Assembly (NCBI GenBank): GCA_045809745.1
Contig: JBJMXE010000072.1
Coordinates: 1-14,489 of the forward strand
DNA from: DATFCK01 sp045809745
GTDB taxonomy: Bacteria; Verrucomicrobiota; Verrucomicrobiia; Chthoniobacterales; UBA10450
Direction: 5' to 3'
Length of the DNA: 14,489 nucleotides
Within the stretch, counting starts at the first letter, position 1; each line of letters starts with the position of its first letter. A model generated the notes under the pieces. That model was not told where the DNA came from, did no database searches, and saw only the letters and a program-made list of their open reading frames with translations. Positions 7,333 through 13,623 of the stretch are shown in pieces. A program made the position numbers and the translations under genes.

Positions 7333-8553
7333 ATGAGTGATATTCGCTGGGTTTGGCTCTTCTTCTCCGCTGGTTTCCTCGCGCTGGTCACGCCGAGCGA
7401 TGCTGCGCCGAAGACATTCCCGCTCAATCTCAAAGACGGGAAGCTTACCGGGCCCGGCGCCGAAGTCCTCCGGGCCGAACTACCGAGTGCCCAATTTATT
7501 CTGTTTGGGGAGGACCACGGCTTCGCTGACTCACCGGTGCTGCTCCGGGCAATTGTCCGAGAAGCCAAACCGCTCGGCTTCAACTATCACGTGGTCGAGG
7601 TGGGGCCGATCTCCACTCGAATGATCGACGAAACGCTAGGAGCTTCGGGAGTGGAGGGCTTGCACAAACTCGTTCACGAAGTGCCGCTGGGAATTCCGTT
7701 CCTATCGCTGAAGGATGACGCCGAACTTGCCGGTGATTTTCTCGGGAGTGACTCCAAAGGCGGGCCTTTCCTGTGGGGCGTAGACCAGGAATTCATTGGT
7801 TCATCACTATTCCACCTGAAACGCCTGGCGGATATCGCGCCTAACGATTCCGCCAGAGCATCCGCCGAAAAACTTCTGAACGAAGAAAAGGATGCTGCCG
7901 CCAAAGGCGACCAGAGCCGCTTCCTTCTAACGCGCTTCCATGATCAGGATTTCGACGCGTTGGAAGCACAATTCCAGTCGCAGCCCGAAGCCCGCGGTAT
8001 CATCGATGAGCTGAAGGAAAGTGCCGCGATTTACCAGTTGTGGATGAACAAACACAATTACGAGAACAATGCCCGGCGCGCTCGCCTGCTGGCAAAAAAC
8101 TTTCTGACGCGCTATCAAGCGGCGGCGAATCCGCAACCGAAAGTCGTTTTTAAGATGGGCGTTGAACACGTCGCACTCGGAACAACCACGGTGAACACAA
8201 TCGACCTTGGCACGCTCGTGACATCGATAGCCAAAACCAATCATAAGACTGCGCTGCGAATTGCATTTCTTCCGACCGGCGGCCGAAACGTGGTGTTCAC
8301 GCCAAAAGGAGGTAACCCGGCGACGGTTCAGCGTTACGATAGCCCGGAATCGAACGAGTTTTTTTCCGCGATCCAACTGGATATCGGCGCGCTACCCAGG
8401 GAAGGCTGGACGTTAGTCCCACTGGAGCCGATCCGTCAAACGCTCGACACGAAAGGGATCGATGCTCTCAAAACGTTCTCTCGTTTCCTGCTCCTGGGCT
8501 ATGACTACGTGCTCACCACCCCTGATGCGAAACCCGGCGTTTCGCTCTACTAA
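7333..8553 (+). CDS. secreted EreA/ChaN-like (TIKI-fold) hydrolase-type protein
   Basis: This is a 406-residue protein with a Sec signal peptide (WVWLFFSAGFLALVTPSDA, cleavage near residue 24). The mature part has motifs in the order seen in the erythromycin-esterase/ChaN/TIKI superfamily. FILFGEDHG (55-63) gives the acidic/His pair, VVEVGP (87-92) a second glutamate, WGVDQEFIG (148-156) a third acidic site, and FKMGVEHVALG (273-283) a late histidine. A helical, charged segment (about 170-265) lies between. The superfamily includes metal-dependent or esterase-type enzymes and heme-binding proteins; I cannot tell which activity applies. Acting outside the cytoplasm argues against classical cytosolic EreA macrolide resistance. 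It stands alone, with divergent toxin genes behind and a convergent amidohydrolase ahead. The start is the ATG nearest the signal peptide; no obvious ribosome-binding site is present. Confidence 0.65.
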   Translation: MSDIRWVWLFFSAGFLALVTPSDAAPKTFPLNLKDGKLTGPGAEVLRAELPSAQFILFGEDHGFADSPVLLRAIVREAKPLGFNYHVVEVGPISTRMIDETLGASGVEGLHKLVHEVPLGIPFLSLKDDAELAGDFLGSDSKGGPFLWGVDQEFIGSSLFHLKRLADIAPNDSARASAEKLLNEEKDAAAKGDQSRFLLTRFHDQDFDALEAQFQSQPEARGIIDELKESAAIYQLWMNKHNYENNARRARLLAKNFLTRYQAAANPQPKVVFKMGVEHVALGTTTVNTIDLGTLVTSIAKTNHKTALRIAFLPTGGRNVVFTPKGGNPATVQRYDSPESNEFFSAIQLDIGALPREGWTLVPLEPIRQTLDTKGIDALKTFSRFLLLGYDYVLTTPDAKPGVSLY

Positions 8554-8810
8554 ATCGTCGGGATGCAGCCTTGCCCTTTCAAAATCCTGATGCTGATCGT
8601 GACCTATTCTTGATTGTCGATTCGAAGCGAGCGCGGACCGAGGGGCGAACTCTGCGACCCCCGCTTCAAGCGCATTGATTAGAGTAATGAAAGTGAAAGG
8701 GCATGATCAATATGCTCCTAACGCCGGCTACCTCCGTTTAGTCCTCTACGCGATCCGCGCGTTCAGCATTGCTTCCCTCAAATCGAATATCAAACCCTCA
8801 CCATCAGACC

Positions 8811-10094
8811 TCACCGTTTACTCTTGTAAACGGTCCCCCCTTTCATCACGAACACGACCCGCCGCACAGCGGTGATGTCTTTCAAAGGATCCCCATCCAG
8901 AGCAATGATGTCGGCTTCATACCCGGGGGCAATGGAACCGATCCTGTCGCCCAGCCGCATTGCTTCGGCGGCGAGAGAGTTGGCCGAGACCATCGCCCTC
9001 ATCGGTTCGACTCCCGAATCTTTTACCCGATCGATAAACTCCTCGGCATTGCGTCCGTGCGAACCGGCCAGGGCATCCGTTCCGAACACCATCTTCAATC
9101 CCGGAATCCCGGCTGCTCGCCTAACGATCTCATGATCGAGATCTACCGCCTTCTGCATTGCTGCAAATCCTTCTGCCGTATATCCCTGGGTCCCAATAAA
9201 GCGCTCCTTGTTGTCCATGTAGTTCTCGATCACCAGCCCGGCCTGGGGATCCAGGTAGGTGCCGTGTTCAGCAAGGAGTCTGAGATCGTCGTCGTTAGCC
9301 ATCGTCCCATGCTCGACTTCGGTACATCCGGCGAGTGCAGCCGCCCGGACCGCATCCTTGTAGGCGTGGACCAGGGTCCGCAGGCCTTGCTTGTTGGCTT
9401 CGTCACACGCGGCATTTAGTTGATCCTGCGACAGGGTCATTCCCCCACCCGTGCGTATCGATTCCGACGCGAAGATTTTGATCAGGTCTGCTCCGGCCTG
9501 TTTCTGCTTGCGCACGAACGCGCGAATCTCATCGGGTGTGCCGGTTTTTTCTTTTTTACCTTCGAGCGGCTCTATTGCGGTCAGAATGCGCGGACCCGGA
9601 ATCGCTCCTTTGGCGATCGCATCGCGCAACGGGACGTCAGTAGGCGAACCGACACTCTGCACGGTGGTGAAGCCGGCCATGAGAGTTTGCCACGCGTTCG
9701 ACGCTGTTTGATAGGCAGCAAACTGCGTTGTCTCGTCAGCGCCCTCGTTCTTCCCGTCGGGACCAAAGCTCCAGGTGATGTGGACGTGCGAATCGATCCA
9801 GCCCGGCAAAACCGTGAAAGCGCCGAGGTCGTAATCGACCGGCGCCGCCTTGGGATCCAGTTTTACGATCTTCGATCCTTCAACAACGATGCGCGTCTCG
9901 GGTAAAACATGCCCGCGTCCGTCGAGCAGCCTTTTCGCAGCGATCACGATCCGTTCTGTCGCCGGGCTGCCTGACGCGGGGGCATGATCCAACTTCTGTT
10001 CCGCCACCGCGCCAAGCGCGAAGACGCTGGCAAAAATACTAAGAACGATTGCGCTCAGCCGCCGCACTTGGAACTGCCTGATGAAATTGTGCAT
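8811..10094 (-). CDS. exported metal-dependent amidohydrolase (imidazolonepropionase/prolidase-like)
   Basis: This is a 427-residue protein. Residues 1-32 are a signal peptide (RRLSAIVLSIFASVFALGAVA then EQK). The amidohydrolase TIM barrel shows the full binuclear metal set: HVH at 103-105 in PGWIDSHVH, a probable carboxylated lysine K206 in DLIKIFAS, H243 in LVHAYK, H262 in VEHGT and catalytic D340 in FGTDA. The small beta domain is split between the N-terminus (50-97) and C-terminus (IAPGYEADIIALDGDPL, 388-404), as expected. This group includes periplasmic Xaa-Pro and cyclic-imide or peptide hydrolases; the substrate is unresolved. Length is normal. It is divergent from the POT peptide transporter, with 174 bases between starts, which would suit a shared role in peptide use (inference). 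ATG 10094 gives a proper signal peptide; no Shine-Dalgarno was seen. Confidence 0.9.
   Translation of the reverse strand: MHNFIRQFQVRRLSAIVLSIFASVFALGAVAEQKLDHAPASGSPATERIVIAAKRLLDGRGHVLPETRIVVEGSKIVKLDPKAAPVDYDLGAFTVLPGWIDSHVHITWSFGPDGKNEGADETTQFAAYQTASNAWQTLMAGFTTVQSVGSPTDVPLRDAIAKGAIPGPRILTAIEPLEGKKEKTGTPDEIRAFVRKQKQAGADLIKIFASESIRTGGGMTLSQDQLNAACDEANKQGLRTLVHAYKDAVRAAALAGCTEVEHGTMANDDDLRLLAEHGTYLDPQAGLVIENYMDNKERFIGTQGYTAEGFAAMQKAVDLDHEIVRRAAGIPGLKMVFGTDALAGSHGRNAEEFIDRVKDSGVEPMRAMVSANSLAAEAMRLGDRIGSIAPGYEADIIALDGDPLKDITAVRRVVFVMKGGTVYKSKR
8813..8834 (-). terminator. 9-bp hairpin overlapping the amidohydrolase stop codon
   Basis: ACCGTTTAC (8813-8821) pairs perfectly with GTAAACGGT (8826-8834) across a TCTT loop. 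It covers the last codons and part of the TGA stop. No T-run follows on either strand, so it is not a canonical intrinsic terminator; it could stabilise the 3' end or slow release. Confidence 0.35.
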
Positions 10095-10190
10095 GCGTGC
10101 ACGCTAGCGACGAATCGGCGGTTCTGCCAAGTGCCATCGAAAGCTCCAAATTTCAATGTGGAAGGCGCCTTAGTGCGGCGAAATCTTTTT

Positions 10191-10211
10191 CTACTTTCTA
10201 CTTTCTACTTC
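10191..10211. repeat. heptanucleotide tandem repeat (CTACTTT)x3
   Basis: Two exact units (10191-10197, 10198-10204) and a third with one change (CTACTTC, 10205-10211) lie in the 174-base gap between the divergent amidohydrolase and peptide-transporter genes. A T-rich stretch precedes them. Confidence 0.75.
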
Positions 10212-10268
10212 GTTGCCCGCGTAGCTTCAGCGTTGAACCTTTGCTTCCGCTTTGCCACGCTGCCTTAG

Positions 10269-11843
10269 GTGAAAGCTGAGACCGAAGTTCTTCCGGCCAC
10301 GAGAAGCCCGGTGCCGGATCCGCACGCGCCGATCCCGACACAGATTCGGTACATCATCGGCAACGAAGGATGCGAGCGCTTCAGCTTTTATGGGATGCGG
10401 AACATTCTAACCGTCTTCCTGGTTTCAACCCTCCTTCTCTATTTACCGGAGCAGGACCGCGCCCGCGGCGCCAAAGACGTTTTTCACACATTCGTCATCG
10501 GCGTTTACTTCTTTCCGTTGCTCGGCGGTTGGCTGGCCGACCGTTTCTTTGGCAAATACAAAACCATTTTTTGGTTAAGCCTGGTCTATTGCGTCGGTCA
10601 GGCCTGCCTCGCGATGTTCGTCACCAATCGCATCGGTTTCTACGTCGGGCTGGGCCTCATCGCACTCGGCTCCGGCGGAATCAAGCCCTGTGTGGCGGCG
10701 TTCGTCGGCGATCAGTTCGATCAGACTAACAAGCACCGCGCAAAAGTCGTGTTCGACGCTTTCTATTGGATCATTAATTTTGGTTCATTTTTCGCGTCGC
10801 TGTTCATGCCGCTTTTTCTGAAATACCTGGGGCCGGCGTTCGCGTTTGGCGTTCCCGGGGCACTCATGTTCATCTCCACCGTTATCCTGTGGCTCGGCCG
10901 CAAACGCTACGTGATGGTCCCTCCCGCGAAACCAAATCCGAATTCATTCCTCCGCATTTCCGGCAACGCCATCACCTCCGGAGTCCGTGGGCAGGCGCTT
11001 GGCGTTGTCGCAGTCGTAACCGGAATTGGATCCCTGTTGTTCATCCCGCAGTTCGGATTTGTGATTGCCGCATGTCTGGCTCTGGTCGCGGTGATTGCTT
11101 TCGGAGGGCTCGGTGTCTGGCTACAGCTCGATGCCGTCCGCGACCAACATCCGGCGGAAGCAATCGCGGGCGTCCGCTCCGTGCTACGCGTTCTGGTACT
11201 ATTCGCGCTCGTTACCCCGTTCTGGTCGCTGTTTGATCAGAAAGCCTCGACCTGGGTTTTACAGGCAAACGCGATGTCGAAGCCGAGCTGGTTTCAATCG
11301 TCACAGATGCAGGCGTTGAATCCGTTGTTAGTGATGCTGCTCATTCCGTTTAACAACCTGATTCTTTATCCGGCAATCAGCCGGCTCGGCGTTCAGGTAA
11401 CGGCGTTGCGCCGCATGACTTTTGGGATCGCCTTTGCCGGGCTGTCTTGGATCGTGGTCGGCGGAATGCAGTTGGTGCTGGACCGCGGCAGCGCGTTCTC
11501 AATCACATGGCAGGTGCTGCCCTACGCGCTGCTCACGTTTGGAGAAGTATTGGTGGCTACTACCGGCCTCGAATTCGCCTACAGCCAGGCGCCGCTCTCA
11601 ATGAAAGGCACGATCATGGCGTTTTGGAATTTGTCGGTCACAATCGGTAACCTGTGGGTGTTAGTCGCGAACGCCGGCGTGCAGAGCGCACCCGTCAAAA
11701 GTATTGTCGCCTCAACCGGTTTGGGCGTGAGTGCCTTTCAGATGTTCTTCTTTGCTGCCTTCGCCTTCATCGCCGCACTGATATTCGGCTTAGTGGCGCG
11801 GACTTACCCAGTGGTTGACCATTACCGGAGGCAAAAAGCCTAA
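10269..11843 (+). CDS. POT/PTR2-family proton-dependent oligopeptide transporter
   Basis: This is a 524-residue polytopic inner-membrane protein of the major facilitator superfamily, importing di- and tripeptides with protons. Diagnostic features are the proton-coupling motif E33-GC-E36-R-F-SFYG (33-42), the loop GGWLADRFFGKYKTI (86-100), the GSGGIKPCVAAFVGDQF stretch (134-150) and the PTR2 signature FYWIINFGSF (165-174). Hydrophobic helices continue to about residue 515, followed by a short basic tail (HYRRQKA); length fits a bacterial POT with 14 helices. The start is GTG at 10269, directly preceded by an in-frame TAG, so the protein cannot extend upstream; GTG at 10311 is an alternative. 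The weak start context is unusual but the N-terminus before the motif has normal length. It is divergent from the exported amidohydrolase. Family confidence is high; substrate range is inferred. Confidence 0.93.
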   Translation: MKAETEVLPATRSPVPDPHAPIPTQIRYIIGNEGCERFSFYGMRNILTVFLVSTLLLYLPEQDRARGAKDVFHTFVIGVYFFPLLGGWLADRFFGKYKTIFWLSLVYCVGQACLAMFVTNRIGFYVGLGLIALGSGGIKPCVAAFVGDQFDQTNKHRAKVVFDAFYWIINFGSFFASLFMPLFLKYLGPAFAFGVPGALMFISTVILWLGRKRYVMVPPAKPNPNSFLRISGNAITSGVRGQALGVVAVVTGIGSLLFIPQFGFVIAACLALVAVIAFGGLGVWLQLDAVRDQHPAEAIAGVRSVLRVLVLFALVTPFWSLFDQKASTWVLQANAMSKPSWFQSSQMQALNPLLVMLLIPFNNLILYPAISRLGVQVTALRRMTFGIAFAGLSWIVVGGMQLVLDRGSAFSITWQVLPYALLTFGEVLVATTGLEFAYSQAPLSMKGTIMAFWNLSVTIGNLWVLVANAGVQSAPVKSIVASTGLGVSAFQMFFFAAFAFIAALIFGLVARTYPVVDHYRRQKA

Positions 11844-11922
11844 CGATGGCAGCTAATTTCTGACGTTTCAGATTTGATGGTTGAGGTAGGCAGGCGTAAG
11901 CACTGGCCTTCCCGGCGGCCGT

Positions 11923-11952
11923 AAGCACGAAATTCCAAGTTCCAAGCTCCAA
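11923..11952. repeat. dispersed intergenic element, copy 2 (heptamer core NTTCCAA)
   Basis: AAGCACGAA is followed by ATTCCAA (11932-11938), GTTCCAA (11939-11945) and GCTCCAA (11946-11952). It lies 80 bases after the peptide-transporter stop and matches copy 1 at 5887-5915 in 25 of 29 positions, also downstream of a plus-strand gene. A GCGTAAGCAC sequence occurs once more just upstream, at about 11894-11903. Confidence 0.75.
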
Positions 11953-12038
11953 TATCTTCCGTTCGGCCTTAAATGTTGGGGCTGAGGACCTGCCGGTGGA
12001 CGGCCTCGAAACTGTCAACGATCGGCGTTGCTTCTGCG

Positions 12039-12087
12039 CTCTGCTCTCTGCTCTCTGCTCTCTGCTCTCTGTCCTCTGTCCTCTGCC
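12039..12087. repeat. seven-unit heptanucleotide array (CTCTGCT)4(CTCTGTC)2CTCTGCC
   Basis: Four exact CTCTGCT units (12039-12066) are followed by two CTCTGTC (12067-12080) and one CTCTGCC (12081-12087), all in register. This is the longest and cleanest 7-bp array in the window and the likeliest to vary in copy number. Confidence 0.9.
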
Positions 12088-12441
12088 CCTGATCCCTCGG
12101 TCATCGGGAACTCGACGCGCGGGCGCGCCGGGTGGTAACCCGCTTGGCGGCTCGACTAGTTAGGCGAGATACTGAAGTCCTGAAACGTCGGAAAAGTAGT
12201 GCATATTGTCGGAATGTCCGCCGTTAGGTCCGATTCTGTCGAAGGTCGTTAACGAACCGTTCCGAAACCGGAACGGAATTATTCGAGTTCGGGAAAACCG
12301 GCTGATCGACTGCAAATCTACTGACCACATAAGCTCCTGGCTTCCAGTGGTTAACATGTCGTGTGTCGCCGCGGTACGCAGAATGCAAATGCACTGCGGC
12401 GAAATGGCAGTTGCAACAATAAACCAGAAAGAAATCACCTC

Positions 12442-12804
12442 ATGAAAAAAATCATCTTCACTCTTGCCTGCTGCGCCATCGTTGCGCCGCTGGCTTTTGC
12501 CAAAGATTCGAAGCAGACCAAGCCATGGCACTTCGCGTTCATCACGGAGAAGCCAATCACCATCACAGCACCGGGCTCGACGAGCAGGGTAGAAGGAGGC
12601 AGCGCGGCAAGTTATCAGCCGGCCAGTGCGCTCGTCGTTCACCAGGACGGTGCAGGGCGTTACGTTCTCGAAGGAGCCGGACGTCTCTTCAACAGCAAAG
12701 GAGACGCAATTCACACCCGCTCCGTGAAACCCGGCACTCGCCTGCACGTTTACTTCGCAAGCGAGGACGGCATTCAGACGATTGATCGTGTTGTAGTCGA
12801 CTAA
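12442..12804 (+). CDS. small secreted protein of unknown function
   Basis: This is a 120-residue protein. ATG 12442 begins a textbook signal peptide (MKKIIF, hydrophobic core, APLAFA before KDSK), which decides the start; the A-rich sequence before it gives only a weak ribosome-binding site. The mature 100 residues are beta-rich by inspection, with alternating hydrophobics (WHFAFITEKPITITAPG, ALVVHQDGAGRYVLEG, LHVYFASEDGIQTIDRVVVD) and no cysteine, catalytic motif or membrane segment. I do not recognise the family. It is probably a periplasmic or extracellular small beta domain. It is monocistronic, because a strong intrinsic terminator follows 30 bases after the stop, implying it is actively transcribed. 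A short hairpin (GGCGAT/ATCGCC, 12810-12826) sits between stop and terminator. Confidence 0.75.
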   Translation: MKKIIFTLACCAIVAPLAFAKDSKQTKPWHFAFITEKPITITAPGSTSRVEGGSAASYQPASALVVHQDGAGRYVLEGAGRLFNSKGDAIHTRSVKPGTRLHVYFASEDGIQTIDRVVVD

Positions 12805-12834
12805 CCTTCGGCGATTTCACATCGCCCGATGGGG

Positions 12835-12869
12835 GGCCGCAGGTTGTGGTGAAACCTGCGGCCTTTTTT
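12835..12869 (+). terminator. intrinsic (rho-independent) terminator
   Basis: A perfect 11-bp stem, GGCCGCAGGTT (12835-12845) with AACCTGCGGCC (12853-12863), has a 7-base loop and is followed at once by TTTTTT (12864-12869). It is the clearest terminator in the window and ends the secreted-protein gene at 12804. Confidence 0.93.
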
Positions 12870-13082
12870 CGCTCGCACTTGCGGAACGAATATCGCCGTA
12901 GCCTTGGCCTGGGCGGATCTCCCGGCACATTGAACACGAGACCATACAGAAAACTGAGAGGGGCAGCCGGATTCTGCTTCGTTTCGATCAGCACAACATC
13001 GGATCAGCACCACGCAACTCTCAATGTAGGACATGCCTGGGGCTTGGCATAACAAGGCTCTACCAGTTTTCTGCCATTAGAG

Positions 13083-13117
13083 CGTTGGCCATTTGGCGTT
13101 GCGCGTTTGACGCTCGC
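13083..13117. repeat. degenerate heptamer array (CGTTGGC-like)
   Basis: In-register units are CGTTGGC (13083-13089), CATTTGG (13090-13096), CGTTGCG (13097-13103), CGTTTGA (13104-13110) and CGCTCGC (13111-13117). The period is 7 bp but units differ at several positions. The core resembles the TTGGGCG units at 5956-5983. Confidence 0.5.
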
Positions 13118-13164
13118 ACAGCCCGAATGATATCGATTGGTTGAGCGTTTAGTGCGCACCTTTT

Positions 13165-13200
13165 GGTTCCTAGCTCTTAAGTTCCAGCTCCAAGCTTCTC
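13165..13200. repeat. dispersed intergenic element, diverged copy 3
   Basis: GGTTCCT (13165-13171) leads to AGTTCCA (13180-13186), GCTCCAA (13187-13193) and GCTTCTC (13194-13200). It resembles the TTCCAA/GCTCCAA heptamers of copies 1 and 2 but is more decayed and partly out of register. Confidence 0.5.
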
Positions 13201-13272
13201 CATAGGCGCTGGCTATCGCAGGTAGAGGCAACAAGTATTTCAAAGACACTGCTGCCTCACCTTTAGTTAGGC

Positions 13273-13488
13273 ATGCAGACATTAACACTAGGCAGCACCA
13301 ACCGTAACGGTCGGCCGCTGGATACACAGACCTCCGTGCGTTTGCGCGCTTTCCGGTTTCTCAGTCAGCGCTTCGCCCAACGCGAGCGACCGAGTGTGGC
13401 CGCCGAGTTCGTCCTTTTCGCAGTGATCGTCCTCACCGCAACCTGGCCGCTTTTGACGCTGGCGCACACGATGAGGCTGATTCGGTAA
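13273..13488 (+). CDS. possible small single-pass membrane protein
   Basis: This is a 71-residue open frame starting ATG 13273. Residues 1-42 are basic and polar (RNGRPLDT, RLRAFRFLSQRFAQRERP). Residues about 43-66 are one clear transmembrane helix (AAEFVLFAVIVLTATWPLLTLAH), followed by a short basic end (TMRLIR). Positive charge on both sides leaves topology open. Codon use looks like that of neighbouring genes (many GCC, CTC, CTG, CGC), which supports coding, but no Shine-Dalgarno is visible and no family is recognised. It stands alone between repeat-rich DNA and an inverted repeat. Existence as a gene is moderately likely; a shadow frame is the alternative. Confidence 0.45.
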   Translation: MQTLTLGSTNRNGRPLDTQTSVRLRAFRFLSQRFAQRERPSVAAEFVLFAVIVLTATWPLLTLAHTMRLIR

Positions 13489-13540
13489 TCCCAGGCCGAG
13501 GCAACCGGCCGGCGAGCCCGCGCCTTAAGCTCCCGAGAAC

Positions 13541-13610
13541 CTGTAGCGGCGGTCTATGACGGTCACTTGATATGCCACGAATGTTCGGCGGTCATAGACC
13601 GCCGCTACAG
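13541..13610. repeat. perfect 20-bp inverted repeat with a 30-base spacer (REP-like hairpin)
   Basis: The left arm CTGTAGCGGCGGTCTATGAC (13541-13560) is the exact reverse complement of 13591-13610. The right arm also sits in its own smaller hairpin, CGGCGGTC-ATA-GACCGCCG (13586-13604). There are no target-site duplications, transposase or T-runs. It lies 13 bases beyond the stop of the LysR gene and may act as its 3' end structure, or be a dispersed non-autonomous palindromic element. Confidence 0.88.
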
Positions 13611-13623
13611 CGCGCTCGAAGGT

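Larger units (their letters stand above)
11844..12441. other. 598-base intergenic region with repeats, no supported gene
   Basis: It contains dispersed element copy 2 (11923-11952), the seven-unit CTCTGCT/CTCTGTC array (12039-12087) and a small GC-rich hairpin CGGGT-GGTA-ACCCG (12129-12142). Open frames on both strands (for example minus 12747-12160) run through these repeats and across a real gene on the other strand, so they were not called. The last 100 bases should hold the promoter of the secreted protein at 12442. Confidence 0.6.
12870..13272. other. 403-base intergenic region, no supported gene
   Basis: The open frame at 12846-13052 begins inside the terminator stem and has no protein-like features. 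From 13083 to 13200 the sequence is made largely of degenerate 7-bp periodic units, listed separately. Confidence 0.55.

Noticed and set aside
12039..12087. CRISPR-like array
   Set aside because: Units are 7 bp with no spacers, and no cas genes occur; it is a microsatellite.
12160..12747. 195-residue minus-strand open frame
   Set aside because: It runs antisense through the signal-peptide gene at 12442 and lacks domain-like composition; it is a shadow.
12846..13052. 68-residue plus-strand open frame
   Set aside because: It starts inside the intrinsic terminator and has no ribosome-binding site or recognisable features.
11839..13271. GCCTAAC/GTTAGGC sequences (11839-11845, 12160-12166, near 13265; also near 925) resembling integron attC core sites
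   Set aside because: The nearest inverted pair is about 320 bases apart with no extended inverted repeat between, far from the usual attC size and structure, and no integrase is present. They look like chance or stop-codon contexts.
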